Shown piece after piece: positions 29,001 through 44,000 of a stretch of DNA of 64,000 nucleotides. Both the position numbers and the translations under genes were made by a program. The notes below the pieces were generated by a model, which did not search any database, was not told where the DNA came from, and saw only the letters and a list, made by a program, of their open reading frames with translations. The DNA lies in contig JAAONU010000014.1 of NCBI GenBank assembly GCA_012932295.1, forward strand, positions 1,302,001 to 1,366,000, read 5' to 3'. This stretch comes from Cyclina sinensis (lineage: Eukaryota; Mollusca; Bivalvia; Venerida; Veneridae). Numbering within the stretch: the first letter of the stretch is position 1; every line of letters starts with the position of its first letter.

Positions 29001-32000
29001 TAAACTGTGAAATTTATTGTGACCTGTGCAAAAACATGGCTGCCAGGCAGGGTTTTCGCTGCAATTCGCCAATTTCACAAATGGCGACAAAATATTTTGA
29101 AGTGGCGAAAAAAAAAAAAACATAAAAAAATATTTTTCCGATGTATATTTTAAAAAAATGCCCTAATTGATTGCTGATTGATAAATCCAGATGAAAGTTG
29201 TGAAAAGTGTTACTGCCAGCGGCGATTACATGTCAATTTGACCTTATTGTCGACGGTCACATGTTGGGAGAATTACTCGCTGAAATTGCAAATTTTGAAA
29301 TTTGTTTTAGGCTGCTTGATTACATCGCCAGTGGAAAGCAATGTTAAAATAATTGAAAAGTATTTACTCCCACACAATTTAATATAGAACAACCAAAATT
29401 ATGTTTATTTCTGCAGAAAACAGAAAAATTTTCAATTGTCACATATTTTCGCGACTCCGATTTTTTTATAATTATTTAAAACGAAAACAAGCAATGTTCT
29501 GTTTAAAAATCTTTAGTACTGCCAGGGTTGGCCCTTATTTTCCTTTTTTACTTTATGGGACAAACTTAAAAATCTAATACAATAGGGGTGGGGACTTACT
29601 ACCTCTGACACCTCCTCTGGGATTGTTTGATAGCCCCTTTTCAGGTGAGCAACCCAGGACCATTTAGTCCTCTTGTTATAGATGGTTTCCATTAGTTTAT
29701 ATCACTGGTATTTTAGATCCAGATATACTGGACAGCATATCTATTTTGTCTAAGCTTGCATGATTGATTATAATCGATTTGAACAATAGCTCCATGCATA
29801 CTGTCTTGGTTGCAAAACAGTCAATAGAATTGATGTACTGTCTCATCTGAATGATGGAAAGGGCTTCTTGTGTAGGTACAAATTACGTAACTTGAGAAGA
29901 TCTTAAAGTTGCAGTAAGTGTAATATTATGGCAAAACAAAAATTGTAAAGATTGGTTATAATAAAGACTTTACCATTATGTGCTGTAAATAAGTAATTTC
30001 ACCATGAGGGAAATGAAAATTGATATCAGTTGTGTGCAAATTAAACCATTTGAAGTGTTTGAAGAAACAGACACTAGGAACACTTGCTGATGTAAGTTTT
30101 GTTATGGCAGACATATATTTTTCATTGCTGTCTTGCCCACAAAGACCATTGCATCTTCTCAGACTTCAAAAAGAGAGTTAAGAGTTCCTTTAAAGTAATG
30201 TGTACTGTCATCTTTTCTAAAGAAATTTTGTTGTGATCCATCCATCATTAACCTTATTTACACTGTATACAGTAAGTGAAACATCATAGAAAGACACTAG
30301 CAGTTCTAAGCAATAAATGCTGTTGGTGGAAAATGAAATCTACCATGGGTGTTAAAAAAAAAAAGGAAATATGATTCCTTTACAAATCATTAAATTTTGT
30401 GTGTTAAGGAATAATGTCTATCATGCTGAGAAGTTACCAGCAGTACTGCATGACTTTCCCCCCCCCCGTAAGTCCTTGTTAATTTACTCTGACGAGACAA
30501 TTAGCATAATTAGAGGAACAGCTTGAGTGCTGTTCTTTCTCCTTACCATGGAAGGTTTCACACTGAACATTTTGTGTAATTGCACTGTTTGTGATCAAGG
30601 CAGGAGAGACTTTGGTATTGTTCAAGGCAATCTGGTCTCCTGACAACTAATAGTTTGTGACACAGGAAACTACAATGTTTTTATGTAGTGTTATATATGT
30701 AATAGAGTTGTTCCATCCTTTATTTCACGTTATATGTAAAACGTGTGGGCGGAGAAATGTCAGATGACATTTTTGATGGTAAGAAATGTCAAAATCTTTT
30801 GACAAACATTTTAAGAAAGCAAAAACTGAAAAAAGGTGATTTTTTTTTTTAATTTCACTATTTCATTTTGTATAGCTTGCTTTGTTTGGCTAAGAATGTC
30901 TTATATTACACAAAATTCAGCTTGGAAAAGGGTAACAATAGAAAAACCATCCTGAAACCATGGGGTTAATTTACATGGACGATCCATTCCAAGTACAGAA
31001 ACAATAAGCAATTCAAGTTTGGAAAACAACAACAGAAAACCCAGGTTATATTTCTTAAATTTGAGATAAAACAGAATTTTCTCTTAACTTCAGCAGAAGT
31101 TAACAACATTTGTTTAAATTTCATGCATATTTTTACAATTTAAGGAGATTATTCTTGCTGTAGAAATTCAATCTGTCAATCTCCTGCTAGCTAGATTTGT
31201 TTACAGAAGCATTTAGATTTAGATTTGACTTGGTAATGAAATTATTCTGTGATGCCTAGCTGTTTCACTGGTGTCTTAAATTATATGTGATAAAATTCAC
31301 TTTATGAGCACATGACCCAGTGGCACAGTTTTGACAATTGATGATTGGTCCTTAATTATTTGTTTGAAATAAATGAAGAAATGCTCAGAAAAGAGGCATT
31401 GAAATATCTTTTCTTTCAAGTTTTAGAAAGTTTCTATTGTTTAAAAAACTTGCCATCCATTAACTTTCCTGAGCACATAATGCTCGTGAGACCTTTAGGA
31501 TTGGTGGCTGTCCGTCAGCATCCAGTGTCTGTCATCCACAATTACTTCAAGGGACATCTCTTCTGAAACCACAAGGCCAGATTTGATGAAACATGCCTGT
31601 AATATCCCTTGCATGAAACTCTATCAATTTTGTTCAGATGGATACAGTTCATTGCAGATCTGAGCCACAGGAGCTAAAAATAGATTTTAAAATGAAAACT
31701 TCAAAAATCTTCTTCTCTGAAACGGCAAGGCATAGAGCTTAGATATTTGGTATGTGGCATCATCAAAAAGAGACCTACCAAGTTCGTTCAGAACATGGCC
31801 CTAGGGTGAAATTGGCCTCGCCCCAGCTGCAACTTGGTTTTACATAGGCTTATATAGGGAAAACTTCAAAATTTTTGTCTGAAACTACTAGGCTTTGGGG
31901 TTTGATATTTGGCATACAGGTTCACCTAGAGGTACCCTACAAAGATTGTTCAAAATATGCCCTTTGGTCATGTGGTGGAGGTCACTTGATTTGATAAAGG

Positions 32001-35000
32001 CATAAATAGAGAAAACTTTGAAGATCTACTAGGAAACCTAAAGGCCTAGGTCTTATATATGTTTTGCATGGAGCATCATCTGTAGGTCCTTTTGCAAAAT
32101 TTTTGTCAAATCATGCTCCTTTGGTTAAAATTGATCTCACCCCATGGGTCAGTTGATTTTTTAAAGACTTGCATAGGAAAAAATCTTCCAGAAATCACAA
32201 GGCCTAGTGTTAAGATACTTGATGTGTGACCAAGTTTACTGAAATCTTGGCCCTGCAGGTAGACTTTTCTACTTTTAATTATATAGCCTTTATTTATTGA
32301 CCAAAATCTTAGATATTTGGTATATAAGCATAATTCATGAATCTCTGCCATTTACTGGAGTCAAGGTTAATAAGACTAAAAATAGATTTTTCTAAATTTT
32401 CCCAATATAGTCTTCATTTATTCTCCAATATCTTAGATATTTGGTATGTACGTATTATTGACATCTGCCCTTGGGTTGGATTTTAGGTCACTAGGGTCAA
32501 GGTCATTGAAGTAAAAAATCAAAATTGGCTCCACCACTGGGGTCTCATGCTTTTAGAGTGGTAGATCAAAATTATGATGTTCTACAAACATTCTTCTGTC
32601 TTTTGATAGCATTTTGCTAGGAACTTAGTAATATAAGATTCATTACAACAAAGAGTACAGTAATATGAAAAATGACAAGGACCTGCTTTTGAACTGTATC
32701 TGTACTTTGTGTTCTGGTAGAAAAATATTGTAACTGACTTGAAATACAGGAGCACTTACAAACTTCCCTTCAACAAGCTGTTGGTATTGCTAATTATCAG
32801 TTCAGTGACACTTCAAACAGTGGAATCTTGTTTAGACAGTAAGATATGATTGATTTTGTAGGAAATACTGAATGGATGAAAATTGAATCTTCCGCTTTTC
32901 TGGCTGGATGCCTCCTGGCTTTTGGATGTCAAATTACATTTAATCATTTCTGTCCCTGAGAACTGTCATTTAGAGAACAGTCATGTCTTACAGAGAAATG
33001 AATTATGAGTAAATGTACTGTGAAGGAGAAAATCTTGATTCCTGTAAGTATTGTTTGAACATTTTCTGGAGATCTGTACATAAACATCGATCCAGGAGAT
33101 TCCCTTAATATTATTTGGGAGATTATTTATTCATATTTCTCTATAACCTTTATTGCTGTGAATTTATTTTGGCAGAAGTATGTTTATAAGCAACACTGTT
33201 AACTAACCTTGATACATTTCATAGGAAGGGAGCTTTATATCCTGTCACAAGTGTGTGCCACACACGCTATAAGACTTTCCTTTGACAAGAAATTAGTGGA
33301 CCATTGTAAATGTGATGTGTTAGAAACATGGTTACTGTACCCATCATCAAATTTCCTGCCCATTGTCTTTCCAGTGCAAGGATATGAAGATTTTGAGAAC
33401 TCTTATATGACTCTTTATTGTAACAGAAAACTCCTCTATTATTAAGAAAGCCACAGCATGCAAAATATGGTCAGTGATATGGGAGGAGAAATCAGTAGAA
33501 TCAAGCTTCTTACATTTTCAGAGATAAAGTTTGTCTTCATTACAGGTTACATGAGAAGGACAATATGTTCATTTGACATTAAATGGGAAGGAAATACAAG
33601 ATGAAATACCAGGCAATTAGTCTTCTTCCCAGATTTAGCACACTCATATAAAAGTGCACTGTGAACACTGGATCATGTTTGTAGATACTTATAAGAATAT
33701 AGCTAGATAAATTAAAAAATGTTTGGATTAAAAGTTCAGGATGTAAGGCATTGTCTGTGATCATTATAATGAGGGTATCTTTTTATTTAAAATTACACCT
33801 CTTCAATTATGTTAGCAATTCTAAACAAAATAAAATTATTATTATTATTATTACTTACCTACATTACAACAGCAAGGATATGTTGATCAGTTACGTCTCT
33901 TATTTTCTCACACAAACAGCAATTTCTTCAGTCTCACAGCTTAAGTTAGTTAAGTTCTGTAGGAATGTGCCACAAAATAGATAAAAAGAAATAACTAATG
34001 GCCTCCGGTTTTGTTCAAAACATAAGATACTGGCTCCTTAATGGATACCAGCTATACTGACTCGAGTACTGACAACAGTCTAAAAATATCTAAGAATAAC
34101 TGACAGCAACCAACTGCATTCTTAAAATAGAAACACTTCCCATAACCAAACACAGATACTATGAGCTAATGCTGGTGTGTCATAAGTCTGTACATGTTTG
34201 CAAAATTTACCATGCATCACAATGTCGGCAATGTTGTATTACTTTGAAGAGTGTGTTTTTACTGAAAGAAACAGGACAGGGTTAGTCTCTTAAACAGACA
34301 AGCACTGCCTCCATGGCTCTGACTCAGCCAGCTGTCACTCTTCTAAAAGATTTATTCCCTAAATGATGCAGCCAACTTTAATTGACTTGTGACAGTATCA
34401 AAGTATCCAATAGAACAAAAACTAATAAAAAAGGCAGTTTGAGATTTGGCCAAGTAAAACAAAACATAATGAAGAGTAATACCTATAGTCTATAGAACAA
34501 AACTTAATGAAAAGCCTTTGAAAGAGTTAGTCCTGTAGAACAAAACATAATGGAAAGAGGCTATGAAAAAGTTAGTCCTATAGAACAAAACATGATGAAA
34601 AAAGGCTATGAAAGAGTTGGCCTTGCAGAATGGAACAGAGAAGTGACAACCTTGTGAATTTGACAGAATAGATCCCACTGCTTGTAATATTTTTACTGAT
34701 TAGAATGCCATTGATCATTAGAATTTATTAAATAATTAGATATTATTTCATACAAAGAAGAGTAAAAATCTGCCAGCCAAGAGAATTTTATGTTAACAAT
34801 ATCTGTAACTATATTGATGAATCCCCAAGATGCCTTGTGTCCTCTTGAATAATTCAGATAGAAAATTATTCCAGGAGTTCTAAAATGCTGGGAAGTTAAT
34901 TATTTTTCTGCAATTCTTGCCAAGCGACAGATTTTAAAGTAAATGTCATCGTTGATGGCATCTCTATGCAGTAACTTGTATTTGTACTGGAAAACAGATG

Positions 35001-38000
35001 AGGGATCAATGTAAAGTAATGTAATGGATCTGCCAGGGGTGTCCGATGATGCCACTTGTGATACTCTTGTATAAATTACGCTGGAGTATAAGTGTCATAA
35101 AATGACAAATGGACCTGGCTTTTGTCTCTAAAAAAATGTATTCCATTAAAGAATGATGCATAAGAAAATTGAAAGAACGTGTTTTGAGTCATGTTAGATT
35201 GAATGCACTGTTAGTTTTAGTTTTTTTCCAGAGGTATTTCATCATATTGTAGGAAAAAGGGTTACTCAAATAGTTCTCTACTGGCTACAAAACATTCTTT
35301 CTTTACTTAATTCTTTTCTCTTTTCAGTTACATATTTTTTTTATATGATACATAAGCTTAAACTAGTTTTCCATTGTAAAAAATATATATTACATGACAT
35401 TGTATATTATTAAATGCTTAGTATTTTCCATCATTAAATAGCCTTAAAACCAGGTTACAGTTTTTGAATTTAATTTGTACAGAAGCAAGTTTTTGTGTCA
35501 CATGACTTGGTCTATGCTCTGGTAAGTAAGAAAGAACTCAGAATATATTACAGATGTTTATGGTATTGCAATAGTTGTTCAGAAATATTGACCAGTATCA
35601 GTAACATATTTGCTGCCTTTTCCACAACTGCATAATAATAACCCTTTAAGGTTTTAACGTAAAACAAATTTAATCTTTTCAGTAAAAAAGCAGTGTTATT
35701 CATATAAGTTTCAAGTATTTAACTGATTTGAAAGAGAATTTACACACAAAATGTTAGGTACAGATCAGAGACACATTTATTAGGCTTGGTTTTACAACAT
35801 CAGTTATTAACATAGTTCTAATGGATACAGAACCTTGTCTTCTACACAGTACCATTGCCTTGTTATATGTGCTGTAGACAGTTTTATGAGGAAAGATGTT
35901 AGGGCAGATTTACATGTTTTTCTCTTATTTGGTTATAAATTGCTTGCAGAATGCCTGGCTTACTATTAGTCTTGTACTGTCTGGGATACACAGTTTAATT
36001 TTACTGTTTCCCCTTACTGGAAAGCAAGGGTCCCTTAATGTTTCCTTTTATAAGTTTAATGCAAAGCAGTTTTTGACATTCTGCAAATACTATGTATATT
36101 GGTTGCACTCTTGTACAAGATGCAACCATGAAAATTTGGAAACAGTCATTTCTTGTTTTACATCTAAAAAAACCCCCCCAGATATTTGTACAAACAAAGA
36201 ATCTTAAAAATATTGACATTTCGGGGGTTTTTTTGTGACACTGTTTTGATTGCATAACTGTGAAATTTATTAAAGTTTAAAGAGCTTAACTTCTTACTAT
36301 TGTAATGGTGTTGAAAGTATATATTGTCTTCCATGTATGACCTTATCCTTTACCCTGCTGGAGGCAATTGACTCTGCCTTTGCGAACAGTGCAGACCAAA
36401 ATCATCTGTGCAGTCTGATCATGGTGTGCACTATTCACCATTCAGTCAATAAATTTTCGATAATCTCCCCATGATCAATTAATGGATCTGTCCTAATTCA
36501 AAGATGGGTAAGTCCATTATTAGATATCTATGTTAAGCTTAAATACTGGCTTCTTTGATTCCATTCTTGTTATACCCTCCCAACAAACCAGGTTTTGGGG
36601 GTATATAGGAGTCACCTGGTGGTCAGTTGGGCAGTCTGTCAGGTGGTCTGATGCAATTTCCTTGTCCGGAGTATAACTTGAAAACTAATGGTTTGAATTC
36701 AATGCAACTTCATACAATGATCAAGCACAATGAGAGAAAGTGCAGAGTTCAAGAATCATAACTATCTCGGTCTTCACTATTTGCACAGTTATTGCCCTTT
36801 GTTTGTTTTCCTTGTCGGGAGCATAACTTGAAAACTAATGGTTTGAATGCAATGCAACTTACTACAATGGTCAAGCACAATGACAGGAAGTGAATTGTAC
36901 AACAGCCATAACTCAATCTGCAGTATTTGCAGAGTTATTGCCCTTTGTTGGTTTTCCTTGTCCGGAGCATAACTTGAAATTAATGGTTGGAATTCAATGC
37001 AACTTCATACAATGGTCAACCACAGTGAAAGGAAATGAACTGTACAAGAACCACAACTATCATTAATTGCCCACAACCATAACTCTATTTCAATTCTTTT
37101 ACAAAGTATTCTGTTACTAATAAATTCCTCAGTTCCCTAGCAGTCTTGCAGGGGTATTAATCACATTTAGTGATAGCTTTAGTTTAATAAAGGTCATAAT
37201 AAAATTAATGGTCATACCAAAACAGTCTTTGGAGACATTTTCTGTTCTTCTGCTGATGACAGCAAATTGCCCTTTCTTATTGGAAATTAGACCTTGTTAA
37301 ATCCCAGGGGTACATCTGCAAAATACACCCAGTAATGAAAGAAAACTATTCATAGGACATACTGTATATATGACAGAGTTGCATTAATATTATTTTGATA
37401 TCCTGTCAATAAAAATAGCTTTTATTATCTCTACACTTGACCATTTTATGACAGACTTACTTTTGTAAAATAAAATACTTGTGATGGTGTTAATAACTTA
37501 GACTTGGATTCTTGAAATTATGAAATGGTTAGAAAAAAGTTCTGAGAAAAACTGTCTTCTGAAGTCATTACACATATACTACTTTCCTTCCAAAAAAAGT
37601 ACCATGTTGGCATTAACTTCTTTTTGTCTTTGCAATTTTAGGGTCTTAATGGAAATCTATTACTGTGATTTAATGGAAATATTATAGTAGCAGTCTGTGC
37701 GTTGTAACATTTTAGTGGAAGCTGTTTCCCTGCAGAATTTCTTTGTATCACTGAAATACAAGCTTCTCAGTCTTGTTGTGTACAAGTTCTTTAATTTCAA
37801 GTATTTCATTCAAGTGCTCTGCTTAATTCAAATTTGTTCGGACAGCTTTAAATGTAAGGGGGCATCCACCTGCAGATGGTATTTTGCCTGTATGCTTCTT
37901 AGGGCAGATAAACATGCACATAAATTGCATCAAGAGTTTAATTCATTTATACTGCATTGAAAGAGGTTTTTGAAACAACCCTGGATTTTGTCAGGGAAAT

Positions 38001-41000
38001 TGAACTTTGGCTAAAAACAGTTACTATCATTAACAGCAAAAAAATTAAATTATATTTCCATTAATTTAGGATTACCATTAAAAAAAGCAAGGCTTTTCAT
38101 ATGGGGAAATTTGCTTTTGCATGAAGTATCCTTGTTTCTGTATTAAGCCCTTGGTATAGAGAATAAAGAAAAAAAGAAAAATGAATCATCGTTATGAAGT
38201 AACATTAATCTTTGAAACTATCACATTTTCTTGCCATAAGATGTTTCAACAACTGTTGATGCCTTCTGTATAGAGTGGTAAAAACACTCAAACTTACTGA
38301 AGCAGTATATCTGGGAATGTAGATAAGCATTCTGACAGAAATGTTGGAGCATATTACCATTGATTAAAAAATAAAATAAGTGTGCTGTCACACAACGAAT
38401 CTGAAATCACCATGCATAGGAACATTTTTAGTTGCTGTAGATCTTATCTCACCCGATATCTCTTTTTTTTCCCTACTGTAAACTGATTATTTTTTCTGGT
38501 ACTTGTTAATGCAAATGTGGTCATAAACTGTTGCAGCAAATGAGGATGTTTTGTCAACGGTCTGTGGTAACAATTAGTATTGATCAGCCTGGTAATTGCA
38601 ACATTAACCTGGTTTGATGTTTTGACATTTGTTGAGATAACAAGAAGACACAGGCTCCCAGCAAGTGTATATCTGTTAGGGAAACATGGGCCTGATTTTA
38701 TAGACTTTGCTTTTCTATAAATTGTTAGATAAGAAGATTTCTATTAGTATAATGATGTTAGATTTCTTTGATGTCATTTGTTTTGGAGTTTGATAGACAC
38801 CAGCTCATTTCACTGTCTCCACTTCTGTGAAATTTTCTTAATTGACAATATTCTGTTTCTGTCATATAAATATTTTAAAATAAATCAGAGCTAGAAACAT
38901 TTTAAACTGCTTGTTTGTGTAAGGGCAGTTTGTAACCCAAGTGTGTTAACTGTGTACCTTCTCAGAAGATAGAAGATGTTAGTTGTTTGGTTGATGAAAC
39001 AGGGCAGATGTTAATCAGTTGGAATCTTATGCACATGATTTTATGAAAGAAAAAAAAGAAGTCTTATGCACAACTTATATCATTAACTAGGCATCAATAC
39101 TGTTTTTATGCAACCGAAGGGAGGCATATAGTTTTTGAACTGTCCGTCCATCAGTCAGTCCGTCGGAAAACTTGGCCATAACTTCCTTATTAGTAAGTGG
39201 ATTTACTTCATACTTGGACACAACATCCCTTTGGACCAGACCTTCCCACTGACCTATATTTGTTTGACCTTGACCCCTGAATGACCTTCATCTTGGACAT
39301 CAGTTGTCAGAAAACTTTAACAGTGGCCATAACTTCCAAGTTAGTAAGTGGATATACTTCATACTTGGACACAACACCCCTTCGGACAAGCCCTTCCCAC
39401 TGACCTATATTTGTTTGACCTTGACCACTAAATGACGTTCACCTTGGACATCCAATTGTCAGAAAACTTAACATTGGCCATAACTTCCACGTTAGTAAGT
39501 GGATATACTGCATACTTGGACACAACACCCCTTTGGACAAGACCTTTCCAGTGACCTATATTTGTTAGACATTGACCCCTGAATGACCTTCACCTTGAAG
39601 ATCCAATTGTCCAAAAACTTAAACAGTTGGTCATAATTTCCACATTAGTAAGTGGATATACTTCATACTTGGACACAACATCCCTTTGGACAAGACCTTC
39701 CCACTGACCTGTATTTGTTTGACCTTGACCCCTGAATGACTGGTTCTCAGCTCAAAGGTCAAAGCACCACTTCGGGGGCATAGTCATCTTACAGTGACAG
39801 TTCTTGTTTAAAAAGTGATTCCTACTGGAACCAAAATTGAATGTTCAAATATCCATTTGCAAAGTAAAGGCTTTACATTATGGAACAAGTTAAACTTGTT
39901 GTGATTTCCTTTCTTTAGGCAGAGATGCAAAATTGCATTTTTAACTGATCATTTTTGTATTGATTGGTATTTGATTAATTTAACTGTAGTCACTTGGACT
40001 TAGGTGAAAAAAAGTTGTTTTCATTTTTATTTTATTTCTGAACACTCACTGTAAGTGCTCTCGATCTTTATGTAGCCTTCAGCATTGTGCTTCATTTCTC
40101 AGGATACCAGTCAAATACTGTTTTCACAACCAGTAAGCATTGTACTTCAAGAAGTTAATGCTATAAAGAGTATACAAAATGTCTTCCACTAAACCTTCTG
40201 CATTAAACTTTAGTTGATTGTTTTGCTAATTTTTTACTTAAGTATTTAGCATCATTACCTAGCATTCAATGCATTCTGTGCTGTAACAGATTTTGTTTAC
40301 CTTGCATATATGTATTTGTTCTTGTCAGCATTGCCAATAGAAGCACAGTCAAAGATATCAGGTATTGTAAAATGTTACTTGCAGCTTTGCACTTTAATCA
40401 TACATGCCTTGCTTTTTGCCATTTATAGCTTTTTTACCCTTTGTAGGTTCTTAAAAAGGGACACTCTCTCAAAATAGAATGAATATATCTTTCTATAACT
40501 TTTGCACAACTCAGACTCATGTGAATCTCTCACAACTACTTAATGCACTCTACTCCAATATCCTTTCAAAGACTTTCTCACTCATCACAGATTGCATCAA
40601 ACTTTTGTCTAGATTTTGTTTCTTAGAGAGTATTTGAGATTTTAGTTTTCTTCAGTAAGATGCTGGAATTGATCAAGTAGTGTCTGTTAAACAACAACAA
40701 CAGTTTTGATCTTTACAATAGACTAAAGACTAACCGAAACATTGTCCAGAAAATTATTTTAAGAGATGGCTGTCCTCTGGAAGATAGCTTGAAACAAATA
40801 TCCTTCCATTATCCAGAAGAGAGTTGGTGTCAAAATGCAAGGGTTTCCAGACGGGAATAGATCAGGCAGTAATTATTGTCAAGGCCTTCTGTGAAATTGA
40901 CACCTTAGCTACTAGGATTGATTTAATTCCTGTACTCAAAGAGATTCAGCAGACAACAAAGGTTGTCCAGAAAAAATGTTCTCTGGCTGATCACTTATCT

Positions 41001-44000
41001 GTTCTAACATACACTGAAAATAAATTGAATGAGACACAATATGTCCAAGAAACATAGAAAATCTTTTTTTAGCAACAAGTAAGGAAACCCTGGCTTGGCT
41101 CTCTTTCTTTACTAGTCAATTACTTTTACATATTGAGCTTTGATAGTGACCTTCTGAATGTGCTTCTGCAAGAATTTGGCTTTTGAATCCTTCCGTCTGA
41201 TCTAACGGATTACTGGTACTCTGGGAAATTTTGTAAATGCTACTTTATGTCTTTGCCATCCATCCATTCTTTACTGCGCAGAGAAATACCTAAACCTATA
41301 ATCTTTTAGTGAAATTTCATTCAAATAATTACAGTTAGCTAGTGTTTATAGAGAGACATTGACTATGTTAAGTACTGGTATTGCTGGTAAACATACCATC
41401 TTGAAGAATAAATTGATCAGTGTCACATTGCATGATTTCCCCTGCGATATTTATGTACAAGCTGATTGATTAAGGTGCAGCAGGCTTTTGACAAAGTTTA
41501 ACTTTGTTTGGAGAAACAAATACTTAAACCAGAGAATAATTGAAATACCAAGTACTTTGTCAAAATGAAAGAACAGAGTACATTTTTATCTTGTTGATAT
41601 AAAAATCAGATGATTTTGTCAGTTTGTTCTAGGTATATCAATTCAGAAAAGCAATGTATTTACACTCAATGTAGCTTAGCATGTTACCAGGATTGTTATT
41701 TGGGGTCAGTTATGACCAAAACTTGTTAGATATCACAATATCAGTGTCATCTGATTTTTGTGGTTCCAAAAAAATGTCTGTTCTGTAATTCATATCAGAG
41801 GCAAATATTTTTTTGGGGTTTGATAGTACTCTAAAATTACAGTGCTCGTAAATCACTGTCTTGATAGATAGTATAACTAAATTCTTAATGTAGCTTTGAG
41901 GGCACCTTTAGGGTCTATCATGTCTCTCATGTTGAACTGCCCTCAGAAAGATATTTTCACAAGAATGCATTATGCCTTAAAGAGGTATAAAAGAAATGAT
42001 TTAGTTAGATATTTGGTGAATAATTAGCTGATATAGCAAGTACAAACCTGAAGGCAAAACAGTGGGCGAAAATAATTATAGATAGGTCTGTTCCTTAATT
42101 GGTTGTCTTTAGGGAGTATGGCTGACTTGAGCCAGACACAAATTTTACAGTACAGATAATTATATAGAGCTGTAGAGGATGTTTGTTCATAAATTTGAAT
42201 ACAGTTGAACCAGTGGGAGTTGATATAAACTAACAAGTAATAACTTCTTAAAGCATTTGGCTACTTAATACATTGTACCTTTAACCAGTATTTCTTGACA
42301 AAACATTGGATGTCTTAAGATAATACTGACATTTTACATACATGTGATATCCCGGCGGGATTTAAGAAAGTCCCGTTATTCCACATCAATTCCAGCTGTC
42401 CCGGTATTAATTAAAAATTCCCGTTATTAAAATCAAGAAGAAAAACAATCTTTCATCTGCCGACGTCAATAACTTGCTAAGCTCCGGTTATGGGCGGAGC
42501 TTATACTCGGAAACGGCAATCAATACATACCTTCAAAGCATTGACCAATCAGAGCGCAATTTACTACTTTCATTGAATTAATCCTGTGTTGACACTCGAT
42601 ACACAATTAACACATTTAGCCATCAACGGGTGTTGAATTGGGTCAATATAATTCGATTGGGGATGTACACCCAGTAGAAAATTGTTGTGTACAACTTAAC
42701 AAATTAATTGAATGCTTAATTTTAAAGGCAAACGGTTAAACATTAATGCATTACTAGTGTTACTCTAACCTTTTAAACAGTGTAAGGAAATGACTAAAAT
42801 ACTTTTTGGTATTTTTGTTTTAATTCTCGGATTATTTTATAAGAAAAGGTCAAGTAGTTTTAAGACAAGCTTAACAAATTGTAGGAAACCAATTTCAGCA
42901 GATATTTAGTTCATTCAACATAAGGCAGCGAGTGAAAATCTCGGATAAATTCCGTTTGTCATATATTTCCGCGACCCCGCCGTATTTTAATATTTATAGA
43001 ATACAGTGTTTTGGAGACTTTTTATATGGCAAACTTACAACATTCAATTGATTGATTAAGATAAGTGTTCATTATTTAATTATAAATACCAGTTTTTCAT
43101 TGAGAAAGTTTCCTTTTCTCTAAGACTTAAATATTTCTGTCGTGGTTACTTTTGAAAGCAACAATTATAATGAATCAACATAATTTACATCTTTAAATCG
43201 TTTGTACTTTTGTTCAAAAAATTCTGGTGAAACTGGAAACACATCCCAGACTTGTCACAAAATGGGATCTGTGTAAGGACTTAGGTCCAAAAGCTAAAAT
43301 TCAAAAGACAAAAAAAATTCAATCATCAGTGGGAATCTGAATATAAATGGATATGAAAGTGTGCTAAGGGAACAGAGTATGCCTTTTGCATGTGGTGCAA
43401 CCTTTATGTATTAACAAAAAACACTTCATTAGTTTTCTTTTCTGTTCTTCTTGTCTTTCTTTTTGCGAAAACGAGTCCATAAAAAAATTCCAGTTTTCAA
43501 GCTAAAAATCCAGCTGAAAATCCAGTTGTGAGTTACCGAAGTTATCACATGTATGCATTTAGTTATTCAGTCGTGTCTGTCTATGAAAATGATCAACTTC
43601 ATAATTATGGTCTTGTAGAAGCAGTTTCTATTTATGAACATCTTCTCTCATATCTTTGTCTACAAATTATCTGCTTTTGCTGCTTTTTTATTTACAGCTG
43701 CTAAATAAATTATAATCAGATAAGAATAGCTATTACCTCAGTAGAGGTTGTTGATTGCTTAATGTAGCCCTGATTATTCTTTAAGAACATAGAGAAAATA
43801 TTGTCCTACAGAATTTGATTAAAATCAGCTCTTAAGTAATGCTGTGCTGTTAGGGTTTGAACATCATCAAAAGAAGGTCACCTTCTCATGACCTTTCAAT
43901 CAGCCAATCAGTGCTTAGCTTTCAAGTTTTTGCAGGAATCAATTCCTATTTTTAACCACTTGAATGCATGTGAAAAATCTATATTTAACTGGGATCCCAA

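Noticed and set aside
40824..41057. 77-codon plus-strand frame in the big intron
   Set aside because: No recognised family, no fitting splice sites in JIP phase, and lengths like this arise by chance here.
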